DNA of 64,000 nucleotides from Myxococcus hansupus. GTDB lineage: Bacteria; Myxococcota; Myxococcia; Myxococcales; Myxococcaceae. The stretch lies in the NCBI RefSeq assembly GCF_000280925.3, contig NZ_CP012109.1, forward strand, positions 6,592,501 to 6,656,500, given 5' to 3'. The notes beneath the pieces were generated by a model. It was not told the origin of the DNA. It was given only the letters and a program-made list of their open reading frames with translations, and did not search any database. Of this stretch, positions 15,991 to 23,269 are shown one piece after another (the first letter of the stretch is position 1; the number at the start of each line of letters is the position of its first letter). The translations under genes were made by a program, and so were the position numbers.

Positions 15991-17771
15991 ACGCCGCGAT
16001 TCCCTTGGATGTCCCCGCGGGAACGGACCCGCTGAACGACGCGGACGCGCGCCGCGCCGCGGAGCATGCCCACCTGGAGGCCCTGCTGCGCTGCTGGCTC
16101 ACGGAGACGCACACGCCGGTCCACCCGGGCCCGCTGCGCATCACGCTGCCCAGCTCCGGGCTCACCCTGAGCACCGAGGTCACCCACTGCTCGCCCTCGG
16201 GTTGGCACCGCTTCGGACCGGTGTACCTCGAAGGGACCAATGGCGCGTCGTCCCTCGCGGACCCCGTGCTGGCCGTGGCCCTGGTCGCCCACGACGCCGA
16301 GCGGCGCGGAGGGGCCCGCAAGGGCGGCATTCCCTCGGGCCAGTCCGCCGACCTCGTGGAGCGCACCGCGGAGTCGGTGCGGCGCACCGCGGACTTCGTG
16401 GCGCACCGCCGCGCGCACCCCATGCCTCCGCCTCCGGTGGATGGCTTCCTCGCCGCGGAGCAGGCGCTGCTGCTCGGCCACCTGCACCACCCCGCCCCCA
16501 AGAGCCGGGACGGAATCTCCGCCACGGACTCGTCGGACTTCTCGCCGGAGCAGCGCGGCGCCTTCCGCCTTCACTGGTTCGCGGCCGACCCTTCCATCGT
16601 GTCGCATGACGCGGTGGCCGGCTCGCCGTCGCTGGCGGGACGGGACACGGTGGCCCTGCTGGCGGACCTCGCGGAGGTGTCACGCACCGACGGCCGGGTG
16701 TTGGTGCCGGCGCATCCCTGGCAAGCCCGGGACGTCCTGCGCCGGCCGCGCATCGCCGCGCTCATCGAAGCGGGCCTGCTGACGCCGCTGGGTGAGCAGG
16801 GGCCGCGCTGGTGGGCCACATCGAGCGTGCGCACCGTCTACCAGCCGGACGCCTCGGTGATGCTGAAGCTGTCCTTGGGCCTGCGGCTCACCAACTCCCG
16901 CCGCGAGTCCACGCGCACGGAGCTGCGCCGCGGACTGGAAATCCACCGCCTGCTGGACGCGGGTTACGCGCGGTCCACCATCGCCGCCCATCCCCGGTTC
17001 TCCATCGTGAGGGACCCGGCGTGGCTGGCGGTGGACGAGCCCGCGCGGGCTGGCGGCCCGGAGGTGACGGGCCTGGACGTCGCGGTGCGCGAGGTGCCCT
17101 CGCACATCGCCGACCTGCGCTGCCTCGTGGGCCTGGTCGCGCCGCGGCCGGGCATGGGGCGGAGCCTGCTGGGCACGCTGGTGGCGGGCCATGGCGCGGG
17201 CGCCGCGGCGAAGTGGGTGGCGGACTACACGGACCTCGTGCTGGTGCCCATGCTGCACCTGTACGCGGCCACCGGTATCGGCCTGGAGTCGCACCAGCAG
17301 AACACCCTGGTCCAGCTCGACCGGGAGGGCCGCGTCATCGGCTCGGCGTTCCGCGACAACCAGGGCTACTACCTGGCCACGTCGCACCTCCCCAAGCTGC
17401 TGGGGCTGCTCGGCGTGGAGGCCTCCACGCTGGCCGTGGTCGACGACGCCATCGTCGATGAGCGGCTCTCCTACTACCTGCTGCGCAACCAGGCGCTCGC
17501 CGTCATCGGATGCCTGGGCGTGGAAGGCCTGGGCGATGAGCGTCAGCTCCTGGGCGTGATGGCGGACCGGCTGCGCGCGGCGCTGCCCTCGCTGGCCCAG
17601 GCGGGCCCGGACGGTGACCGGCTGGCGCGCCGGTGGCTGGAGGCGGACACGCTGCCCTGCAAGAGCAACCTCCTCACGCGGCTGCATGGCATCGACGAGG
17701 TGCTCGCGCCGCTGGACGCGCAGTCCGTGTACCTCGACGCGCCCAACCCCCTGCGCGAGGCGACGCGATGA
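15987..17771 (+). CDS. NIS siderophore synthetase, IucA/IucC family (RhbC/IucA-like)
   Basis: 594 residues; the ATG overlaps the decarboxylase stop (ATGA). It is an ATP-dependent ligase that condenses a carboxylate with an amine. Family motifs are in order: HHPAPKSRDG (167-176), HPWQ (243-246), SSVRTV (279-284), KLSLGLRLTN (294-303), ESHQQN (434-439) and RDNQGYY (456-462). Its place after the decarboxylase and before the acyltransferase matches RhbC, which by analogy with IucA would join the first hydroxamate arm to citrate. Specificity is inferred from order, not from residues. Confidence 0.93.
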   Translation: MNAAIPLDVPAGTDPLNDADARRAAEHAHLEALLRCWLTETHTPVHPGPLRITLPSSGLTLSTEVTHCSPSGWHRFGPVYLEGTNGASSLADPVLAVALVAHDAERRGGARKGGIPSGQSADLVERTAESVRRTADFVAHRRAHPMPPPPVDGFLAAEQALLLGHLHHPAPKSRDGISATDSSDFSPEQRGAFRLHWFAADPSIVSHDAVAGSPSLAGRDTVALLADLAEVSRTDGRVLVPAHPWQARDVLRRPRIAALIEAGLLTPLGEQGPRWWATSSVRTVYQPDASVMLKLSLGLRLTNSRRESTRTELRRGLEIHRLLDAGYARSTIAAHPRFSIVRDPAWLAVDEPARAGGPEVTGLDVAVREVPSHIADLRCLVGLVAPRPGMGRSLLGTLVAGHGAGAAAKWVADYTDLVLVPMLHLYAATGIGLESHQQNTLVQLDREGRVIGSAFRDNQGYYLATSHLPKLLGLLGVEASTLAVVDDAIVDERLSYYLLRNQALAVIGCLGVEGLGDERQLLGVMADRLRAALPSLAQAGPDGDRLARRWLEADTLPCKSNLLTRLHGIDEVLAPLDAQSVYLDAPNPLREATR

Positions 17772-18355
17772 CCGCCGCGCTGAGCGAGGCCCTCGCGAGC
17801 GCCCAGGTGCCCGCGCCGCCGGTGCCGCACGTCAACGAGCCGTGGTCCATCCGGCCCGCGAGCGTCTCCGAGGACCTGGAGCGGCTCGTGCGGTGGATGG
17901 AGGCGCCCCATGTCGCCGCGTTCTGGAAGCAAGCCTGGCCCGAGGACCGCTGGCGGGCCGAGCTGGAGCGACAGCTCTCCGGGGACCACTCCCTGCCGTG
18001 CATGCTCGAGTTCGAGGGCGTCCCGGTGGCGTACCTCGAGGTGTACCGGGTGATGAGGGACAGGCTGGCGGGGCACTACGCGGAGCGGCCGCATGACCTG
18101 GGCGTCCACGTGGCCATTGGCGAGCTGGGCAGCACGGGCCGGGGCCTGGGCCGCACGCTGCTGCGCGAGGTGGCGCAGGGGCTGCTCGCCGCGGACCCGC
18201 ACTGCACCCGGGTGATGGCCGAGCCCGATTCGCGCAACGCCCCTTCCCTGCGCGCCTTCACCGCCGCCGGCTTCCACGTCGTCGGCCCCATCACCTTCCC
18301 AGACAAGGCAGCGACGCTGCTCGTCTACCCCCGCTCCGAGGCAGACCTTCCATGA
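17768..18355 (+). CDS. GNAT N-acyltransferase of siderophore pathway (RhbD/IucB-like)
   Basis: 195 residues; ATGA overlap with the NIS gene. It belongs to the AlcB/IucB branch of GNAT: EPWSIRPASVSEDLERLVRWMEAPHVAAFWKQAWPEDRW at the start, then CMLEFEGVPVAYLEVYRVMRDRLAGHY, and the acyl-CoA loop GSTGRGLGRTLL. It would acylate the N-hydroxydiamine made by the next gene's product to give a hydroxamate, using acetyl-CoA (as in aerobactin or rhizobactin arms) or succinyl-CoA (as in desferrioxamine). Two NIS synthetases in the operon favour acetyl. Confidence 0.92.
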   Translation: MTAALSEALASAQVPAPPVPHVNEPWSIRPASVSEDLERLVRWMEAPHVAAFWKQAWPEDRWRAELERQLSGDHSLPCMLEFEGVPVAYLEVYRVMRDRLAGHYAERPHDLGVHVAIGELGSTGRGLGRTLLREVAQGLLAADPHCTRVMAEPDSRNAPSLRAFTAAGFHVVGPITFPDKAATLLVYPRSEADLP

Positions 18356-19788
18356 ACACCGTCACACCTGATGCATCCCCCGCCACCACCGCGCACGACC
18401 TGGTGGCCATCGGCTGCGGGCCATTCAACCTCGGCCTGGCGGCGCTCGCCTCCTCCGTGAAGGGGCTGGACTTCGTCGCGCTCGAGGCCCAGTCCGAGCT
18501 GCGCTGGCACCCGGGCCTGATGTTCGACGAGGCCCTGCTCCAGCTCAGCTTCCTCGCGGACCTGGTCACCCTCATCGACCCCACGCATCCGCTGTCCTTC
18601 CTCGCGTACCTGCGCGAGAAGGACCGGCTCTACCCCTTCTACATCCGCGAGCGCTTCCACCCGACGCGCCGCGAGTACGAGGACTACCTGCGCTGGGCGG
18701 TGACCAAGCTCCCGTCGGTGCGCTTCTCGCATCGCGTGGAGTCCATGGATTGGGACGCGGCGCAGCAGCGCTTCGTGCTGCAAGTCGTACGGGGTGACGG
18801 ACACCGCTTCACGATGACGGCGAAGGACGTGGTCATCGGCATCGGCACGGAGCCCGCGCTGCCGAAGTCGCTGGCCTCGCTGCCCTCCGACAAGCTTGTC
18901 CACACCGGGCACTACCTGCACCGGCAGAAGGACGTGGAGTCCGCGCGGCACGTGACGGTGGTGGGCTCCGGCCAGTCCGGCGCCGAGGTGGCCCTGCACC
19001 TGCTCCAGCGCAACCTGGACGGCGGCGCGGCGGTGAGTTGGCTCACGCGCACCGTATCCTTCGCGCCGCTGGACTACACCAAGCTGACGCTGGAGATGAC
19101 CACGCCGGCCTACGTCCGCTACTTCCACCCGCTGCCCCAGCAGACCAAGGACCGGCTCGTCGCGGACCAGTGGCGTCACTACAAGGGCATCTCCACGGAG
19201 ACGCTGGAGGCCCTTCACGACTTGCTGTACCGGCGCGAGCTGGAGCAGGACCTGGCCGACGTGGAGCTGCGCAGCGGCGTCGCCGTGGAGGAGTCCTCCG
19301 TGACGGCCTCGGGTGAGGTCCACCTGCGCTGCCGGCACCTGGACACGGGCGAGACGTTTGAGCACACGACGGCGCTGGTCATCGCCGCCACCGGCTACAA
19401 GCAGCGCTCCCCCGTCTTCCTCAAGTCCATGGACGGACTGATGCGCTGGGACGAGCAGGGCCGCTACCGCATCGGGCTCGACTACTCGGTGGAGCTGGCG
19501 CCCGAGGTGAGCGGACGCATCTTCGTCACCCACGCCGACATCCACAGCCACGGCGTCGCCGCTCCGGACCTGGGCATCTCCGCGTTCCGCAACGCCACCA
19601 TCCTCAACACCGTCCTGGGACGCGACGTCTTCACGCTGCCCCAGCGCACGGCCTTCTCGCGCTTCGGCGTGCCGGAGAACACCACGCGGCCTCGCGCCAC
19701 CGCGCAGGAGTCCCAGACGGCCGACATGCCCCTGGTTCCCGACAGCGTGGCGAGGCCGCGTGCGACCCGCATCTCGGAGGCATCATGA
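18352..19788 (+). CDS. L-lysine/diamine N6-monooxygenase (RhbE/DesB/IucD-like)
   Basis: 478 residues; ATGA overlap. A class B flavoprotein N-hydroxylase: FAD site GCGPFNLGLA (21-30), NADPH site GSGQSG (205-210), and the ATGY motif (346-349) at the end of the substrate region, with WHPGLMFDEALLQLSFLADLVT typical of ornithine/lysine hydroxylases. It uses FAD, NADPH and O2 to N-hydroxylate the diamine from the decarboxylase, before acylation. The tail after residue 435 is Thr/Arg/Pro-rich and looks disordered. Confidence 0.94.
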   Translation: MNTVTPDASPATTAHDLVAIGCGPFNLGLAALASSVKGLDFVALEAQSELRWHPGLMFDEALLQLSFLADLVTLIDPTHPLSFLAYLREKDRLYPFYIRERFHPTRREYEDYLRWAVTKLPSVRFSHRVESMDWDAAQQRFVLQVVRGDGHRFTMTAKDVVIGIGTEPALPKSLASLPSDKLVHTGHYLHRQKDVESARHVTVVGSGQSGAEVALHLLQRNLDGGAAVSWLTRTVSFAPLDYTKLTLEMTTPAYVRYFHPLPQQTKDRLVADQWRHYKGISTETLEALHDLLYRRELEQDLADVELRSGVAVEESSVTASGEVHLRCRHLDTGETFEHTTALVIAATGYKQRSPVFLKSMDGLMRWDEQGRYRIGLDYSVELAPEVSGRIFVTHADIHSHGVAAPDLGISAFRNATILNTVLGRDVFTLPQRTAFSRFGVPENTTRPRATAQESQTADMPLVPDSVARPRATRISEAS

Positions 19789-21338
19789 GCGCAGACGATA
19801 CGGCCGCGCGTGAGGCTGCGCGCCGTACCGCCCGGTGGACGTTCGCGCTGGTGAGCGCGGGCGGCGTGGTGATGACCCTGGACGTGACGGTCGTCAACGT
19901 CGCGCTGGCCGCCATCGCCGCGGACCTGCAGGCGGGGTTGTCCCAGGTGCAGTGGACGGTGTCCGCGTACTCGCTGGCGTTCGGAGCCTTGCTCCTCACC
20001 GCCGGCGCGCTGTCCGACCGCATTGGCCGGCGCAGCGTCTTCGTGGCGGGCATCACCCTCTTCACGCTCGCGTCGGCGCTGTGCGGACTGGCCCCCAATG
20101 CCAGCACGCTCGTCGCCGCGCGGGTCGCCCAGGGACTGGGCGGCTCCATGGTGTTCGCACCCGCCATCGCCCTGCTCGCGGCGGTGTACGAGGGCGCCGC
20201 CCGTCAGCGTGCCATCGCCACCTATGCGGCCATCGCCTCCGCCGCGGGCGCGCTGGGCCCCGTGGTGGGCGGCGTGCTCGTGGAGCTGGTCGGCTGGCGG
20301 TGGATCTTCCTCGTCAACATCCCCATCGGCGTGGGCGTCGTCCTGGGAGCCATGACGAGGATGCCCTCGCTCACGCCCGCGAACGCGTCCCGCAAGCTCG
20401 ACGTGTTGGGCGCGCTCCTCGCCATCGGCGTGCTGCTGTCGCTGCACTACCCGCTGATGATGGGACCGGAGACGGGCTGGGGCTCCCTCCAGGTGCTCGG
20501 GCCCGCGTGTGTGGGCGTGGGCCTCCTCTTCGCCCTCATCGCCAGTCAGCGGCGGCCCGGCAGCATGCTCGACATGGAGCTGCTCCGAATCCCCGCGCTC
20601 TCCGGCACGGCGGCGCTGGGGTTCCTGGCGCGCATGTCCAGCCTGGGCGTGCTCGTCTTCACCACCCTGTGGCTCCAGCTCGCGGCGGGAGGCTCTCCGA
20701 TGCAGGTCGGGCTGCGGCTGCTTCCGCTGACGGGCAGCTTGCTCGTCGTGGGCATGCTCATGGCGCGGCTCCAGGCGCGCTTCCAGGCCGCTCCGCTGGT
20801 GGCCAGCGGCTTCGCCCTTCAAGGGGCGGGGCTGGCGATGCTGGCGCTCAGCGCGGCCGCGCCGCAGGTGCCCGGGGCGAACTTCCTCGGGCTGGTGCTG
20901 ATGGGCACGGGCGGAGCCATCATCTTCCCGCCGCTCATGGGCATGGCGGTGGGCGTCGTCCCACCCGAACGCGCGGGCATGGCGTCGGGCCTGACGAACG
21001 CCTGCTATCCCCTGGGCACCGCCACCGGCGTGGCCGTCTTCGGGGCCGTGTTCTCCTCGCGGCTCGGCACCCAGTTCGCCACCGCGCAGCTTGCGCCGGA
21101 CGTGGCCCGTCACACGCGCGCCGCCGTGGAGACCGGGCAGTTCAGCGCCGTCGAATCCGCGTTGCTGCCGCTCGCCCAGACGGCCTTCGCCAACGCCTAC
21201 ATGGCGGTGTGCCTGGCCGCGGCGGCGGTGTGTCTGGGGGGCGCGATGCTCGCCCTCCGTGTCCTTTCCAAACCGGCGCCCCGGGCCTCCCGTCCGGCCG
21301 TCCGTGAGTCCTCCCTGTCCTTGAAGGAGTCCCCGTGA
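19785..21338 (+). CDS. MFS exporter, DHA2/EmrB-like (14 TM), probable siderophore exporter
   Basis: 517 residues; ATGA overlap with the monooxygenase. Motifs LDVTVVNVALAAIAADL (helix 1) and LSDRIGRRSVFVAGI (loop 2-3), and LGPVVGGVLVELVGWRWIFLVNIPIG (antiporter motif C region) define the DHA2 family; about 14 hydrophobic segments are visible. Its place between the monooxygenase and second synthetase genes suggests that it exports the finished siderophore. In rhizobactin 1021 the equivalent position has no exporter, so this is a local insertion into the rhb order. Confidence 0.9.
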   Translation: MSADDTAAREAARRTARWTFALVSAGGVVMTLDVTVVNVALAAIAADLQAGLSQVQWTVSAYSLAFGALLLTAGALSDRIGRRSVFVAGITLFTLASALCGLAPNASTLVAARVAQGLGGSMVFAPAIALLAAVYEGAARQRAIATYAAIASAAGALGPVVGGVLVELVGWRWIFLVNIPIGVGVVLGAMTRMPSLTPANASRKLDVLGALLAIGVLLSLHYPLMMGPETGWGSLQVLGPACVGVGLLFALIASQRRPGSMLDMELLRIPALSGTAALGFLARMSSLGVLVFTTLWLQLAAGGSPMQVGLRLLPLTGSLLVVGMLMARLQARFQAAPLVASGFALQGAGLAMLALSAAAPQVPGANFLGLVLMGTGGAIIFPPLMGMAVGVVPPERAGMASGLTNACYPLGTATGVAVFGAVFSSRLGTQFATAQLAPDVARHTRAAVETGQFSAVESALLPLAQTAFANAYMAVCLAAAAVCLGGAMLALRVLSKPAPRASRPAVRESSLSLKESP

Positions 21339-23215
21339 ATCCCCGCAGCGAAGCCGTGAACCTCGACCCCTCCGTCACCCGTCTTCCCACCGCGTCGAAC
21401 GCGCCCACCGAGGGCGGTGACCACCCGGTGCCCGTCCTCGACGAGGTGGGCCCCGCAGCCTGGCGCGAGGCCAACCGCCAACTGCTGGCCAAGGCCCTGG
21501 GTGAGTGGTGCTTCGAGGAGATGCTCAAGCTCATCCCCCATGGCGAGGGGAAGTACCGCGTCGACCTGGGCAGCGGCACCTCGTACGTGTTCGCCGCGCG
21601 GCCGGGCGCCTTCGGATGGATGAAGGTGGACCCCGCCTCCATCACCCGCAGCGCCACCGGCATGCTGGGCAACAGCATCGCGGAGCCCGCCTGGGACGCG
21701 CTGCAGTTCCTGACGGACGCCGCGCCCAGCCTGGGCACCGACGCGTCCACCCTGGCCACGTACTTCAACGAGCTGTCCTCCACGCTGGCGGTGGACGCCG
21801 CGCGCATCGCCCACGGCGGTCACACCGCCGCGGAGCTGCGTGAAGTGGGCCACACGGAGCTGGAGTGCCACATGACGGGGCACAACTGGCTGGTGGCGAA
21901 CAAGGGCCGGGTGGGCTTCTCCGCCTCCGACGTGCGCCGCTATGCGCCCGAGGCGCGCCAGCCGGTGCGGCTGCAGTGGGTGGCCGTGCACCGCGGGCTG
22001 GCCGAGTTCCGCGGCACCTCCGAGCTGTCCGAGCGCGAAATCCTCGCCCGCGAGCTGGACGAGGCGACGCGCACCCGGTTCACCCGCGTCCTCACCCACG
22101 CGGGCCTCAAGCCGGACGCCTTCGTGTGGATGCCCGTGCACCCGTGGCAGTGGGAGCACGCGGTGCAGGTGCTGCACGCGGCGGACGTGGCGCAGCGGCG
22201 CATCGTCCCGCTGGGCGAAAGCCCGGACGTGTACCTGCCGGGCCAGTCCATCCGGACCATGGCCAACGTCACCACGCCGGGCCGCTATGACGTCAAGCTG
22301 CCGCTGCGCATCCTCAATACGCTCGTGTGGCGCGGGATTCCGCCGCACTGCACCCTGGGCGCCCCCGTCGTCACCCAGTGGCTCCAGTGCCTGCTGGACA
22401 GCGACCCCTTCCTCACCCAGGAGTGCCGCACGGTGTTCCTGGGCGAGGTGGCGTCGGTGACGGTGCGGCACCCGTACCTCACCAAGGTGCCGGAGGTGCC
22501 CTACCAGCACCTGGAGACGCTGGGCTGCATCTGGCGTGAGCCGGTGGCCGCGCGTCAGGACGCGTCCGAGCGGGTGCGCACGTTCGCCTCGCTGCTGCAC
22601 GTGGACAGCCAGGGCACGGCGTTCGTCGCGGAGCTCATCCGCGCGTCGGGCCTGAGCACGGAGGCGTGGCTGCAGCACCTGTTCGACACGCTGCTCATCC
22701 CCATCATGCACGTGCTCTACCGGTACGGCATCACCTTCAACCCACACGGGCAGAACACGCTGCTGGGCTTCGACGGAAACGACGTCCCGCGCCGCCTGTA
22801 CCTCAAGGACTTCGTCGACGACGTGTGCGTGTCCTTCACCGACGTCCCGGAGCGGGGACCGGAGCCGGACGGGCATGACCACGTGCTGCCGCGCAAGCAC
22901 CCCTCCGTCATCCGCCAGCACGTGGTGGACCAGATTTTCGTGGGCCACTTCCGCTACATGGCGCCCATGCTGGAGGAGCAGCTCGGCCTGAAGGAGCGGG
23001 ACTTCTGGAAGCAGGTCCGGAAGACCATCCTGGCCTTCCACCAGCGCAACCCGGAGCTGCGGGAGCGCTTCTCCGAGTACGACCTGCTGGTGCCCGAGAT
23101 TCCGCGCTACGCGCTCAACCGGGACCGCATCGTGGTGACGCGATACACCGACCGGGCCCTGCGCCACGCGCTGTACCCGAACGGGACGCTGCCCAACCCG
23201 CTCGCGCACGACTGA
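21335..23215 (+). CDS. NIS siderophore synthetase, IucA/IucC family (RhbF/AlcC/DesD-like)
   Basis: 626 residues from GTG 21335, overlapping the exporter stop (GTGA) and preceded by AAGGAG. Motifs: GHNWLVANKGRVGFS (182-196), VHPWQWEH (268-275), QSIRTM (304-309), KLPLRILNTL (321-330), PHGQN (469-473) and LKDFVDDV (489-496). This is the type that joins a second hydroxamate arm to a citryl monoamide (RhbF, IucC) or dimerises N-hydroxysuccinyl diamines (AlcC, DesD). Beside an IucA-like enzyme, the first role is more likely. It is the last gene of the operon and is followed by a strong hairpin. Confidence 0.93.
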   Translation: MNPRSEAVNLDPSVTRLPTASNAPTEGGDHPVPVLDEVGPAAWREANRQLLAKALGEWCFEEMLKLIPHGEGKYRVDLGSGTSYVFAARPGAFGWMKVDPASITRSATGMLGNSIAEPAWDALQFLTDAAPSLGTDASTLATYFNELSSTLAVDAARIAHGGHTAAELREVGHTELECHMTGHNWLVANKGRVGFSASDVRRYAPEARQPVRLQWVAVHRGLAEFRGTSELSEREILARELDEATRTRFTRVLTHAGLKPDAFVWMPVHPWQWEHAVQVLHAADVAQRRIVPLGESPDVYLPGQSIRTMANVTTPGRYDVKLPLRILNTLVWRGIPPHCTLGAPVVTQWLQCLLDSDPFLTQECRTVFLGEVASVTVRHPYLTKVPEVPYQHLETLGCIWREPVAARQDASERVRTFASLLHVDSQGTAFVAELIRASGLSTEAWLQHLFDTLLIPIMHVLYRYGITFNPHGQNTLLGFDGNDVPRRLYLKDFVDDVCVSFTDVPERGPEPDGHDHVLPRKHPSVIRQHVVDQIFVGHFRYMAPMLEEQLGLKERDFWKQVRKTILAFHQRNPELRERFSEYDLLVPEIPRYALNRDRIVVTRYTDRALRHALYPNGTLPNPLAHD

Positions 23216-23226
23216 GCCGCGCGGCC

Positions 23227-23256
23227 CCTCCCCCGTGCCCGCGTGGACGGGGGAGG
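23227..23256. terminator. Bidirectional terminator between siderophore synthesis and uptake operons
   Basis: CCTCCCCCGT (23227-23236) and ACGGGGGAGG (23247-23256) form a perfect 10-bp stem with a 10-base loop. It lies between convergent stops at 23215 and 23270. No T-tract follows, as is common in high-GC genomes. Confidence 0.65.
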
Positions 23257-23269
23257 CGCTGGCACCGCA

